Shown: positions 8,936 to 16,604 of the stretch, in pieces
Numbering within the stretch: position 1 is the stretch's first letter
Layout of the letters: each line of letters begins with the position of its first letter
Source of the DNA: JAZQLP01 sp045629205
GTDB lineage: Bacteria > Bacillota > Clostridia > Oscillospirales > UBA644
Assembly (NCBI GenBank): GCA_045629205.1
Contig: JAZQQT010000162.1
Span: 1 to 35,524, forward strand
Length of the DNA: 35,524 nt
Direction of reading: 5' to 3'
The notes under the pieces: generated by a model
What the model was told of the DNA's origin: nothing
Databases searched by the model: none
The model's input: only the letters and a program-made list of their open reading frames with translations
Program-made: the position numbers and the translations under genes

Positions 8936-8982
8936 AAAAAGTATAATCACATTTTAGTGATTATGCTTTTTACTCTTTTTTT
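8936..8982 (+). terminator. Rho-independent terminator after the metA operon
   Basis: AAAAAGTATAATCAC (8936-8950) pairs with GTGATTATGCTTTTT (8957-8971) through one G-T wobble, leaving a 6-nt loop. Further T-rich sequence follows. The A/T flanks could make it bidirectional. Confidence 0.85.
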
Positions 8983-9021
8983 ATCCGAAACCAAAATCAC
9001 AGAAATAAAAATATCGAATCA

Positions 9022-9050
9022 TTGATAATAGTGTCGGTATATGATATACT
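9022..9050 (+). promoter_or_regulatory. Sigma-A-like promoter of the peptide-export operon
   Basis: TTGATA (9022-9027) and TATACT (9045-9050) have a 17-bp spacer, 47 bp ahead of the first start codon. Its close match to the housekeeping consensus suggests the operon can be started by sigma-A, independently of the sigma factor it encodes. Confidence 0.7.
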
Positions 9051-9096
9051 CAAGTATATAATTTTTCAATCACTTTTTATCAGGAGAATTACAAAG

Positions 9097-9516
9097 ATGC
9101 AGAAAGAAATTTACAGAAAAAAGTCACTGGACAAGATAAAATCACCGGAGGTACTTGACGATTATATTCAAGTCACAAATCCGGGAGTATGGCTTTTGCT
9201 TATAAGCGTTATAGTTCTTCTTGCCGGCGCATGCATCTGGGGGATTTTCGGAAAGATAGACAGCACTGTTCCGGCAACCGTATATGTAGAAAACGGGAAA
9301 ACAGTATGCTATATCGCCGAAGAAGACATTTCGTCGGTTCAAAGCGGTCTAACGGTTAAATTTTCCGATTATACTGCAACAATTTCGACGATCGAAAAAA
9401 GCGAAGAAAAAGGTTATGTTTGCTCACTGTCCTGCGAATCCTCTCCGACAGACGGTTTTTATGAAGGAAAGGCAGTTATAAAAAGCTATAGTCCTTTGTC
9501 TTTTATCCTGAATTGA
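9097..9516 (+). CDS. Short membrane-fusion-like accessory protein of the peptide exporter
   Basis: This is a 139-aa protein starting MQKEIYRKKSLDK. A longer in-frame start at 9022 lies inside the promoter; the ATG at 9097 has AGGAGA 8-9 nt upstream and is chosen. A cytoplasmic N-terminus of about 30 residues is followed by one membrane helix (about 36-56, VWLLLISVIVLLAGACIWG). An extracytoplasmic domain of about 80 residues begins GKIDSTVPATVYVENG, like the first strands of HlyD/NHLM secretion proteins. These normally run well beyond 250 residues with a coiled-coil hairpin. Here that part is missing, with an ordinary stop and no sign of decay. Its place immediately before the C39 exporter supports a role in substrate export. 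Family membership is likely, the exact role inferred. Confidence 0.8.
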   Translation: MQKEIYRKKSLDKIKSPEVLDDYIQVTNPGVWLLLISVIVLLAGACIWGIFGKIDSTVPATVYVENGKTVCYIAEEDISSVQSGLTVKFSDYTATISTIEKSEEKGYVCSLSCESSPTDGFYEGKAVIKSYSPLSFILN

Positions 9517-9526
9517 GGTTAGAAAT

Positions 9527-11698
9527 ATGGCTCATAAAATAAAAAAACCGATCAGAAACGGTGTCGCGAAGGTGCCGGTGGTCATGCAACTTGAAGCACT
9601 TGAGTGCGGCGCTGCTTCTCTGTGTATGATTCTCGCATATTATGATAAATTGGTCCCTATCGAACAGGTTCGTGAAGACTGCGGGGTATCACGTGACGGT
9701 TCGAATGCCAGGAACATACTCAAAGCAGCAAGATATTACGGGCTTAATGCAAAAGGTTACAGATACGAACCGCTTACACTGAAGCAGGAAGGCACGTTTC
9801 CCTGCATAATCCACTGGAACTTCAACCATTTTGTAGTGCTTGACGGTTTCAGAAACGGAAAAGCATATATAAACGATCCCGCTAACGGTTCTTACAGCGT
9901 TTCCATGGAAAAATTCGACGAATCATTCACGGGAATCTGTATCCAGTTTGAACCGACAGACGATTTTGTTCCTTCGGGAAAGAGAAAAAGCATGTTGTCT
10001 TTTGCGGGAAAACGTCTGAAAGGAACCGGCGCAGCGATTGTTTTCACTGTTCTTGTCAGCATCATTACTTCTTTAATGGGTTTTATCCAACCGGCTTTTT
10101 CAAGAATTTTTCTTGATCATTTGCTCACGGAATCAGATATCGAATGGACAACTCCGTTTTTGATCTTTCTCTGTGCTTTCAATTTGATTCAAATCGTAAT
10201 GTCCGGAGTCCAGGCAATATATTCTCTCAGAATAAACGGTAAAATGGCGGCAATCGGAAACGCCACTTATATGTGGAAAATCCTCCGAATGCCGATGAAG
10301 TTTTTTTCACAGCGCATGGCCGGAGACATACAGGGACGTCAGGCTTCAAATGCTTCTATTGCCAATGTTCTTATCAACACTTTTGCGCCTCTTGTCTTAA
10401 ATATAATAATGATGATTTTTTATCTTGTTATTATGTTAAGATACAGCATTATTCTTACGGTAATCGGTCTGTTGTCAATTGCCGTCAACGCAATAGTATC
10501 GCAGTATATATCACAAAAGCGCATTAATATCACCCGTGTTTCCATGAGAGACAGCGCAAAACTTGCTTCGGCCACTGTTTCCGGCATTGAAATGATAGAA
10601 ACGATCAAATCATCCGGTGCCGAAAACGGATTCTTCAAAAAATGGTCAGGATATCAGGCAAGTGTAAACACGCAGCAAATCAAATATCTGAAAATCAATC
10701 AGTATCTCGGTATGATACCGCAATTCGTTTCCTCACTTGCCAACAATATCGTTTTATTCCTCGGAGTTTGGCTCACCATACAGGGACAATTTACAGTCGG
10801 CATGATTATGGCTTTCCAGGGATTTTTATCCTCATTTATGGCTCCTGCTTCATTACTGATTTCTTCTGGACAAATGCTGCAGGAAATGAGGACGCAGATG
10901 GAACGTGTTGATGACGTTATGGAATATCCCGATGACATAGTCTTTGACGAGACCGATACCAACGGTGATGGAAATAAATTAACGGGAAAGATAGAACTTA
11001 AAAACGTTTCGTTCGGTTATTCTCCTCTTGCCGAACCGTTGATCAAAGATTTCAATATGACAGTTGAACCCGGCAAAAGCGTTGCAATTGTAGGAGGATC
11101 CGGATGCGGTAAATCCACGATCTCAAAACTTATTGCGGGACTGTATCATCAATGGTCCGGAGAAATACTTTTTGACGGTATGCCGATGAATAAAATCGCA
11201 AAAAATGTTTTCCGCGGTTCTCTTGCCGTTGTCGACCAGGATATAATTATCTTTGAGGATACGATAGCAAACAACATTAAAATGTGGGATGACAGTATTG
11301 AAGATTTCGAAATGATTCTTGCCGCTCACGACGCACAAATACATGACACTATTATGGAAAGACCTAAAGGCTATCAGCACAAGCTGACCGAAGGAGGAAA
11401 GGATTTTTCGGGCGGACAAAGACAGCGTATGGAAATTGCACGTGCTTTGGCACAGGAACCCACAATTGTTATTTTAGATGAAGCAACAAGCGCACTTGAT
11501 GCAAAAACGGAATATGAGGTAGTCAATGCAATAAGAAAAAGAGGAATTACCTGTATAGTTATTGCACACCGCCTTTCCACAATTCGATCATGCGATGAAA
11601 TCATCGTTATGGAAAAGGGTGAAATTAAAGACAGGGGAACGCATAAAGATCTTATGGAAACAAGCAAGCTCTATAATGACCTTGTCAGTGCGGAATAA
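9527..11698 (+). CDS. C39 peptidase / ABC exporter (NHLM-type, first transporter)
   Basis: A 723-aa bifunctional exporter that cuts a leader from a peptide and pumps out the remainder. The N-terminal C39 peptidase has Gln21, Cys27 (QLEALECGAASL), His101 (NFNHFVVLDGF) and Asp117 (NDPAN), the complete active site. The six-helix membrane domain spans about residues 165-460. The ATPase has Walker A GGSGCGKST at about 523-531, signature FSGGQRQRMEIARA at about 626 and Walker B IVILDEATSALD at about 645-656. Size and layout match the peptidase-bearing transporter of NHLM bacteriocin systems (TIGR03796-type). It is 10 bp after the accessory gene and 12 bp before the partner ABC gene. The intact peptidase implies a peptide substrate with a Gly-type cleavage site; the 74-aa peptide at 14475 is the obvious candidate. 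Confidence 0.95.
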   Translation: MAHKIKKPIRNGVAKVPVVMQLEALECGAASLCMILAYYDKLVPIEQVREDCGVSRDGSNARNILKAARYYGLNAKGYRYEPLTLKQEGTFPCIIHWNFNHFVVLDGFRNGKAYINDPANGSYSVSMEKFDESFTGICIQFEPTDDFVPSGKRKSMLSFAGKRLKGTGAAIVFTVLVSIITSLMGFIQPAFSRIFLDHLLTESDIEWTTPFLIFLCAFNLIQIVMSGVQAIYSLRINGKMAAIGNATYMWKILRMPMKFFSQRMAGDIQGRQASNASIANVLINTFAPLVLNIIMMIFYLVIMLRYSIILTVIGLLSIAVNAIVSQYISQKRINITRVSMRDSAKLASATVSGIEMIETIKSSGAENGFFKKWSGYQASVNTQQIKYLKINQYLGMIPQFVSSLANNIVLFLGVWLTIQGQFTVGMIMAFQGFLSSFMAPASLLISSGQMLQEMRTQMERVDDVMEYPDDIVFDETDTNGDGNKLTGKIELKNVSFGYSPLAEPLIKDFNMTVEPGKSVAIVGGSGCGKSTISKLIAGLYHQWSGEILFDGMPMNKIAKNVFRGSLAVVDQDIIIFEDTIANNIKMWDDSIEDFEMILAAHDAQIHDTIMERPKGYQHKLTEGGKDFSGGQRQRMEIARALAQEPTIVILDEATSALDAKTEYEVVNAIRKRGITCIVIAHRLSTIRSCDEIIVMEKGEIKDRGTHKDLMETSKLYNDLVSAE

Positions 11699-11710
11699 GG
11701 AGGTTGCGTC

Positions 11711-13900
11711 ATGAATTGGTTTGAAGAACAATTGCGTAATCGTGAAGTGTCTGATAACGCCAGCTTTGAAGATGCCATCGACTCCATTGCAAATGCTGTA
11801 ATGGGAGAACGCCTGCACAACGCTCTTTCTCAAGATGAAATCGCAGATTCGGCAATAGATGAAATACTGAAATTCTATCACTGCAAGACAAAAAACGAAA
11901 AAATCCCGCTTAACAAGTCCATTGAGCAGCAAATCGAGAACCGTATGCGTCCGTTCGGTATCAAAAACAGGACCGTTTCATTGGGACAGGGTTGGTATCA
12001 TCATGCTGTCGGTGCAATGCTCGGGACGATGAAAGAAGACGGGGCTGTCGTCGCTCTTATTCCCGGAAAATTTTCCGGATATGTGATGGTTGACGTCAAA
12101 ACGGGAAAGAAATTGAAACTCAACAGAAAAACCGAGAAATTGATAGATGAAGAAGCGACATGCTTCTATAAGCCGCTCCCGCAGAAATCACTTAAAATCG
12201 GCGATCTTCTCATGTTTATGCTGCAACAGTTAAGTCTGTCTGACATCGTATTTTATTTTCTGCTTATGGGAATCTCCGCCGCGCTCGGACTTCTTTCTCC
12301 TTTATTTACACAATGGCTGTTCAGTGATGTTTTGGGATCGGAAAATCTGCAGGTTTTAATCTCTCTCGCCGTTTTTACTGTTTCTTTCTCTGTCAGCCAG
12401 ATCTGTTTCAGTTCTTTTCAGGGACTTTTCAACTCACGTATCAGCATAAAACAAAATATCGCAGTTCAGGCAGCAGTTATGAACCGCATTATCAGTATGC
12501 CGACGTCGTTTTTTAAAAATTACTCTTCCGGCGAACTTTCTCAGCGTGCCTCATATGTTCAGTCGCTTTGTTCGGCATTATTCAACGCAATCGGAACTAC
12601 GGGATTTACATCTTTGTTTTCTCTGATTTATATCGGACAGATTTTTGCTTTTGCTCCATCACTGGTTGTCCCCTCATTGCTGATCACATTACTGACGCTT
12701 GCACTGACTATCGTTTCTTCCCTTATCCAAATGGGAATTACAAAGCAACACATGGATGTCTCGGCAAAAACAAGCGGTATTACATATGCAACTATCATCG
12801 GAATACAGAAAATCAAGCTTGCCGGCGCAGAAAAGCGCATGTTTGCACGTTGGGCCGGAAATTATTCAAAAGAAGCACGGTTGGAATATAACATACCTGC
12901 TTTTTTAAAACTCAACAGCACCTTTTCTCTTGCGATATCACTGATCGGAACATTGATACTCTACGCAATAGCAATAACCAATCACGTAAGTATTGCAAAT
13001 TATTACGCATTCAATACGGCATACGCGATGGTTCAGTCCGCATTTATGGCATTTGCCTCCATTACCGTAACAATCGCAAACATAAAACCTGCGCTTGAAA
13101 TGGCAAAGCCGATAATGGAAACAGAACCGGAAACACACGACGAAAAAGAAAACATTGACAAACTCAGCGGCGGAATTGAACTGTCACATATTTCGTTCCG
13201 TTATGACAACTCAATGCCTTATGTTATCGACGATTTATCGCTTAAAATCGCGCCGGGAGAATTTCTTGCCGTTGTAGGTCCGACCGGCTGCGGAAAAAGC
13301 ACACTGATGCGTCTTCTTCTCGGCTTCGAAACTCCGCAGAAAGGAATTATTACATACGATAAAAAAGATATAAACAAAATAGATCCCGAATCGCTCCGAA
13401 AAAAAATCGGGGCAGTTATGCAGGACGGGAAATTATTCCTCGGAGATATATATTCGAATATTGTCATCACTGCACCGGAGCTCGGTATGGACGCCGCGTG
13501 GGAAGCAGCGGAAATCGCTTCTATTGCCGATGATATCAGGCATATGCCGATGGGAATGAGCACTATGATATGTGAAGGGCAGGGAGGAATCTCCGGCGGA
13601 CAGAAACAGCGGCTTATGATAGCCAGAGCAGTTGCTCCCAAACCCAAAATTCTTATCTTTGACGAAGCGACGAGCGCGCTTGATAACATTACGCAAAAAG
13701 AGGTTTCGCAAGCTATTGACGCACTCAAATGCACAAGGATCATCATTGCTCACAGGCTTTCAACCATCCGTCACGCAGATCGCATAATATATCTCGAAAA
13801 CGGCAAAATAATCGAAGACGGAACATATGATGATCTTATTGAGAAGAACGGTTATTTTGCAAAACTTGTCGAACGGCAGAGAATTGATATCGACACCTGA
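11711..13900 (+). CDS. Second ABC exporter of the peptide system (no peptidase domain)
   Basis: This 729-aa ABC transporter is the companion of the C39 exporter. It has an N-terminal domain of about 150 residues lacking the C39 Cys/His, then a membrane domain (about 165-460). The ATPase has Walker A GPTGCGKST (about 523), signature ISGGQKQRLMIARA (about 627) and Walker B ILIFDEATSALD (about 650). The arrangement fits the second NHLM transporter (TIGR03797-type), whose N-terminal domain is of unknown role. The start has AAGGAGG with 8-nt spacing. Both partners keep all ATPase motifs, so they could work as a heterodimer or as two homodimers. It is 31 bp from the sigma factor gene. Confidence 0.92.
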   Translation: MNWFEEQLRNREVSDNASFEDAIDSIANAVMGERLHNALSQDEIADSAIDEILKFYHCKTKNEKIPLNKSIEQQIENRMRPFGIKNRTVSLGQGWYHHAVGAMLGTMKEDGAVVALIPGKFSGYVMVDVKTGKKLKLNRKTEKLIDEEATCFYKPLPQKSLKIGDLLMFMLQQLSLSDIVFYFLLMGISAALGLLSPLFTQWLFSDVLGSENLQVLISLAVFTVSFSVSQICFSSFQGLFNSRISIKQNIAVQAAVMNRIISMPTSFFKNYSSGELSQRASYVQSLCSALFNAIGTTGFTSLFSLIYIGQIFAFAPSLVVPSLLITLLTLALTIVSSLIQMGITKQHMDVSAKTSGITYATIIGIQKIKLAGAEKRMFARWAGNYSKEARLEYNIPAFLKLNSTFSLAISLIGTLILYAIAITNHVSIANYYAFNTAYAMVQSAFMAFASITVTIANIKPALEMAKPIMETEPETHDEKENIDKLSGGIELSHISFRYDNSMPYVIDDLSLKIAPGEFLAVVGPTGCGKSTLMRLLLGFETPQKGIITYDKKDINKIDPESLRKKIGAVMQDGKLFLGDIYSNIVITAPELGMDAAWEAAEIASIADDIRHMPMGMSTMICEGQGGISGGQKQRLMIARAVAPKPKILIFDEATSALDNITQKEVSQAIDALKCTRIIIAHRLSTIRHADRIIYLENGKIIEDGTYDDLIEKNGYFAKLVERQRIDIDT

Positions 13901-13931
13901 TAATAACCGATTTACGAAGGAGATTGCGTTT

Positions 13932-14417
13932 GTGTTTACCGACATTCAAAAAGAAGCGCTTTACCGGGAATTTTACGGTAAAGTCCGGGGATATATATAT
14001 TCCAAAATCGACAATTATCATGAAGCGGAAGATATTGCTTCAAACGTTTTTTTGAAAATATATGAAAAAATCGACAGCTTTGACGAAACGAGAGCTACAC
14101 TTTCCACATGGATATATACGATTACCAGAAATACTTTGACAGATTATTTCAGAACACGCAAAATCAGTAATGAAATACCCGAAACACTCGCCGAAGATTC
14201 TTCTCTGGAAGATAACGTCTGCAATGCAGATATGCTTGAAAAGCTTGCGGATGCTCTTGAAACGCTCAACGAACGTGAAAGAAACATAATCATACTCAAG
14301 TTTTATTCGGGAATAACGCTGAAAGATATCGGAGAACGTATCGGGGTATCATATACTTACGTAAAAGTTTTATATAACAACGCATTGAAAAAACTCAGGA
14401 TTATTTTAGAAAAATAG
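13932..14417 (+). CDS. ECF-like sigma-70 family sigma factor
   Basis: A 161-aa sigma factor with only regions 2 and 4. Region 2 (about 9-75) contains YHEAEDIASNVFLKIYEKI and TWIYTITRNTLTDYFR. Region 4 (about 105-158) contains LNERERNIIILKFYSGITLK and the recognition helix YTYVKVLYNNALKKL. An ATG at 13827 is in frame but lies inside the upstream ABC gene. The GTG at 13932 has AAGGAG with 9-nt spacing and is chosen. No anti-sigma gene follows; the next gene is the small peptide. It probably directs transcription of the peptide gene, this operon or other exporter-linked genes, but that is inferred from position only. Confidence 0.9.
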   Translation: MFTDIQKEALYREFYGKVRGYIYSKIDNYHEAEDIASNVFLKIYEKIDSFDETRATLSTWIYTITRNTLTDYFRTRKISNEIPETLAEDSSLEDNVCNADMLEKLADALETLNERERNIIILKFYSGITLKDIGERIGVSYTYVKVLYNNALKKLRIILEK

Positions 14418-14446
14418 TTGCCTTTTTTAAAATCACTTCGTATAAA
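14418..14446 (+). promoter_or_regulatory. Possible promoter for the small peptide gene
   Basis: TTGCCT (14418-14423), starting right after the sigma-factor stop, and TATAAA (14441-14446) have a 17-bp spacer. This would allow the peptide gene to be transcribed separately and at a higher level than the exporter. Whether the encoded sigma factor or sigma-A uses it is unknown. Confidence 0.4.
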
Positions 14447-14474
14447 TGAATGAACTTGCAAAGGAGTGTGTTAT

Positions 14475-14699
14475 ATGGAGAATAAGCTGAAAAATCTTTT
14501 TGATTATCAGAGATTTGAAAAGAATCCGAAACTGACGCGCATGATTATGGAAACGGAATTATGCCACGGAAAAGAACTGTCAGACGAAGAAGCAGAACAG
14601 GTTTCTGCCGCAGGTGTGGAAAATCAATTCTTTTCTCAGAAAAAAAACAAACCGTGTAATCAAACAGTTTTTCCGGGAAATAATGATTCAGATAATTAA
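14475..14699 (+). CDS. Putative exported peptide precursor (leader plus short core)
   Basis: This 74-aa small protein starts MENKLKNLFDYQRFEKNP. The ATG at 14475 has AAGGAG 8 nt upstream; a GTG at 14466 overlaps that site and is rejected. The first 47 residues are acidic-amphipathic and end ELSDEEAEQVSAAG. This resembles the LSDEELEXVXGG leaders cut by C39 peptidases, but has Ala-Gly instead of Gly-Gly. Cleavage after Gly47 would release a 27-residue polar peptide beginning VENQFFSQ, with one Cys (residue 61). It sits at the end of an exporter operon, directly after the sigma factor. I do not recognise a named bacteriocin. It may be an antimicrobial, a signal peptide or a leader-like regulatory protein. 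The coding call is strong; precursor function is inferred. Confidence 0.75.
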   Translation: MENKLKNLFDYQRFEKNPKLTRMIMETELCHGKELSDEEAEQVSAAGVENQFFSQKKNKPCNQTVFPGNNDSDN

Positions 14700-14731
14700 A
14701 AAATCAAAACAAAAATAAATTTTCCGTAACC

Positions 14732-14773
14732 ATAAAAAGAAACATCTCCCCGGACGCATAAGTTCGGGGAGAT
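14732..14773 (-). terminator. Terminator of ispF (minus), between convergent operons
   Basis: ATCTCCCCGGAC (14744-14755) and GTTCGGGGAGAT (14762-14773) form a 12-bp stem with one G-T pair. On the minus strand it is followed by GTTTCTTTTTATGG. On the plus strand only a weak ATTATTAT follows, so it may also serve the peptide operon poorly. Confidence 0.85.
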
Positions 14774-14801
14774 CATTATTATATCGTTTAAGAAAGTATT
14801 A

Positions 14802-15281
14802 TTATTCTTTTTGAATCAGACAAACTGCATGTGCGGCAATGGCATCGCCGTTACCAAGATAGCCGAGACCTTCTTCCGTTTTTGCTTTAACATTAACATC
14901 CGCGCGGTCCATACCGATTATTGACGCAAGAGAGGTGAGTATCTCGTTTATGTGTGGTGAAAGCTTTGGACTTTCGGCAATAATCGTGGAGTCGATATTT
15001 ACAAGACTCCATCCTTCCTTTTCCAAAAGCCTTATGGTTGCTTTGAGAAGCAAGGCGCTGTCTATATCGCGATAACGCATATCATTATCCGGAAAATGCA
15101 TCCCGATATCGCCCTGCCCGAGAGCCCCCACAATCGAATCAATAATTGCATGGATAAGGACATCTGCATCCGAATGTCCGTCAAGTCCTTTTTCGTATGG
15201 GATAACTACTCCTCCGAGTATCAGTCTTCGTCCGACGGTTAATCGGTGAATATCATAACCCTGCCCGACTCTTAATTTCAT
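14802..15281 (-). CDS. ispF: 2-C-methyl-D-erythritol 2,4-cyclodiphosphate synthase
   Basis: IspF cyclises CDP-methylerythritol 2-phosphate in the MEP isoprenoid pathway. The 159-aa length is typical. Metal ligands are Asp10 and His12 (GQGYDIHRL) and His44 in DGHSDADVLIH; GDIGMHFPD and KTEEGLGY are further family motifs. AGGAGC lies about 7 nt before the ATG. It lies downstream of rpsF-ssb-rpsR but is separated by a small terminator hairpin. The ispD gene is not next to it in this window. Confidence 0.97.
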   Translation of the reverse strand: MKLRVGQGYDIHRLTVGRRLILGGVVIPYEKGLDGHSDADVLIHAIIDSIVGALGQGDIGMHFPDNDMRYRDIDSALLLKATIRLLEKEGWSLVNIDSTIIAESPKLSPHINEILTSLASIIGMDRADVNVKAKTEEGLGYLGNGDAIAAHAVCLIQKE

Positions 15282-15292
15282 AATATGCTCCT

Positions 15293-15321
15293 AAAAAACT
15301 ACCGCCGATTAACTCGGCGGT
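15293..15321 (-). terminator. Terminator between rpsR and ispF (minus)
   Basis: ACCGCCGA (15301-15308) and TCGGCGGT (15314-15321) form an 8-bp stem. On the minus strand it is followed by AGTTTTTTAGG, which runs into the ispF ribosome-binding site. Read-through may therefore supply ispF. Confidence 0.7.
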
Positions 15322-15333
15322 TTTAAAATATTG

Positions 15334-15594
15334 TCAGTCAGCTATATAGGGAAGAAGAGCGATTTCTCTTGCTCTCTTGATGGCAGCCTGAAGTTCACGC
15401 TGATGCATTGCGCATGTGGCGGTCACTCTGCGGGGAAGGATTTTTCCTCTCTCGCTGATGAATTTTTTCAGTCTGACTGCATCTTTATAGTCAATGGCAA
15501 CCTTATCTGTACAGAACTGGCATACTCTTTTCTTGGGTCTTCTCTTAAGTCCGTTAAAACCTTCGCCGCGTTCTTTGAAGTTTTCTTTATCCAT
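15334..15594 (-). CDS. rpsR: Small ribosomal subunit protein bS18
   Basis: This 86-aa protein binds 16S rRNA with S6 on the 30S platform. CQFCTDK and CAMHQREL carry the residues of the zinc-binding type of S18, and KDAVRLKKFISERGKILPRR is the conserved core. GAAAGGAG precedes the ATG. It is third in the standard rpsF-ssb-rpsR operon. Confidence 0.98.
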   Translation of the reverse strand: MDKENFKERGEGFNGLKRRPKKRVCQFCTDKVAIDYKDAVRLKKFISERGKILPRRVTATCAMHQRELQAAIKRAREIALLPYIAD

Positions 15595-15628
15595 TTAAGT
15601 AACTCCTTTCGTAAAATGACGCCGTAAA

Positions 15629-16081
15629 TCAGAACGGCAAATCTTCTTCGGAGCCGCCGATATCATTGATATCGCTGAAGAACTCACTGTTATCCTGCGC
15701 ATTGGAAAAAGCTTCCGATTCTCTTTCGGAAACGGTATGCGCGACAGCTCCGTCTTTGCGGGATTCTCCGAATTTCACCTCATTGACAACAACTCTTGCG
15801 GAACGCTGATTGTTGCCGTTTTTATCCTTCCATGTGTCTATCTGGAGACTACCGAAAGCGATAATGAGGGAACCTTTTTTAAAATACTTGGAAACGAACT
15901 CGGCTTGTTTATTAAAACAAACGCAGTCAATGAAATCTGCGGTCTGTGTCTGATCGTTTTTCGACGTTCTGTCACGGTTTACGGCAATGGTAAAACGAAG
16001 AACGGGAACATTGCTTGCAGACATCTTAAGTTCGGGGTCTGCGGTAAGTCTGCCCATCAGAAATACTTTATTGATATTCAT
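15629..16081 (-). CDS. ssb: Single-stranded DNA-binding protein
   Basis: SSB coats single-stranded DNA during replication, recombination and repair. The 150-aa protein has an N-terminal OB fold (about 1-105; MNINKVFLMGRLTADPELK, TADFIDCVCFNKQAEFV) and an acidic linker. It ends in the partner-binding tip DLPF. GAAGGAGG precedes the start. It lies between rpsF and rpsR, the canonical order. Confidence 0.98.
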   Translation of the reverse strand: MNINKVFLMGRLTADPELKMSASNVPVLRFTIAVNRDRTSKNDQTQTADFIDCVCFNKQAEFVSKYFKKGSLIIAFGSLQIDTWKDKNGNNQRSARVVVNEVKFGESRKDGAVAHTVSERESEAFSNAQDNSEFFSDINDIGGSEEDLPF

Positions 16082-16108
16082 AAAAAAGCCTCCTTCTGTT
16101 TTGGGAAA

Positions 16109-16402
16109 TTATTTCTTTAAAACGATTGAACGAAGAACACCATCGGTGATCTTGTAAACACGTTCGAGCTCTGCAGGGAAAGCTGCAGGTGCAGAGAAGT
16201 TTACAAGAACATAATACCCTTCAGTTTCGTAGTTAACTTCATAAGCAAGACGTCTCTTGCCCCAGATATCTACGTTTTCGATTTCTCCGCCGTTATCGGT
16301 AATAAGAGTTTTGAATTTCTCGGTTACCGCAGCAAGAGCTTCGTCGTCAGCATAAGTTTTTGTGCTGAGTGCGAAAATCGTTTCATACTTAGGATTGGTC
16401 AT
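16109..16402 (-). CDS. rpsF: Small ribosomal subunit protein bS6
   Basis: This 97-aa protein pairs with S18 on the 30S platform. It reads MTNPKYETIFALSTKTYADD and later DIWGKRRLAYEVNYETEGYY, the conserved S6 core. A frame-open start exists at 16456, but the ATG at 16402 is preceded by AAGGAGGT with 7-nt spacing. The extra residues would come from the structured leader, so they are rejected. It is first in the operon and preceded by a perfect promoter. Confidence 0.97.
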   Translation of the reverse strand: MTNPKYETIFALSTKTYADDEALAAVTEKFKTLITDNGGEIENVDIWGKRRLAYEVNYETEGYYVLVNFSAPAAFPAELERVYKITDGVLRSIVLKK

Positions 16403-16519
16403 CGTATATACCTCCTTCCGGACTAATGGCCCGCCTGTTTGACGGGCAAGGAGCACTCTGCCGTAAAAACGGCATCCTTCATTTTATGAAGGCGGTTACC
16501 CGAACGGGCAAACCGGTAC
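16403..16519 (-). promoter_or_regulatory. Structured 5' leader of the rpsF operon, candidate S6:S18 autoregulatory RNA
   Basis: The 115-nt leader on the minus strand contains four consecutive hairpins. These are CGGTT with CCCG (16493-16502) against CGGG and AACCG (16505-16515); CCTTCAT/ATGAAGG (16476-16492); TGCCG/CGGCA (16459-16474); and GCCCG/CGGGC (16429-16447). Leaders of rpsF operons in many bacteria bind the S6:S18 complex for feedback control. The position and GC-rich structure fit, but I cannot verify the specific CCG-bulge motif by eye. Confidence 0.55.
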
Positions 16520-16525
16520 GATGGC

Positions 16526-16554
16526 ATTATAAATAGCATATTAAAATATGTCAA
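16526..16554 (-). promoter_or_regulatory. Consensus sigma-A promoter for rpsF-ssb-rpsR
   Basis: On the minus strand, TTGACA (16549-16554) and TATAAT (16526-16531) have a 17-bp spacer. Both hexamers match the consensus perfectly. Confidence 0.85.
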
Positions 16555-16604
16555 GCATTATCCGATTAAAAATATGAAAAGTTCATTTTTATTTTGTTTT
16601 TTCA

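Noticed and set aside
9022..9096. N-terminal extension of the short membrane-fusion-like protein
   Set aside because: It falls on the -35 and -10 promoter elements and lacks a ribosome-binding site; the ATG at 9097 has one.
9097..14699. Lantibiotic or radical-SAM-modified peptide cluster
   Set aside because: No LanM, LanB/C, radical SAM or YcaO gene is present anywhere in the window, and the putative core has a single Cys and little Ser/Thr.
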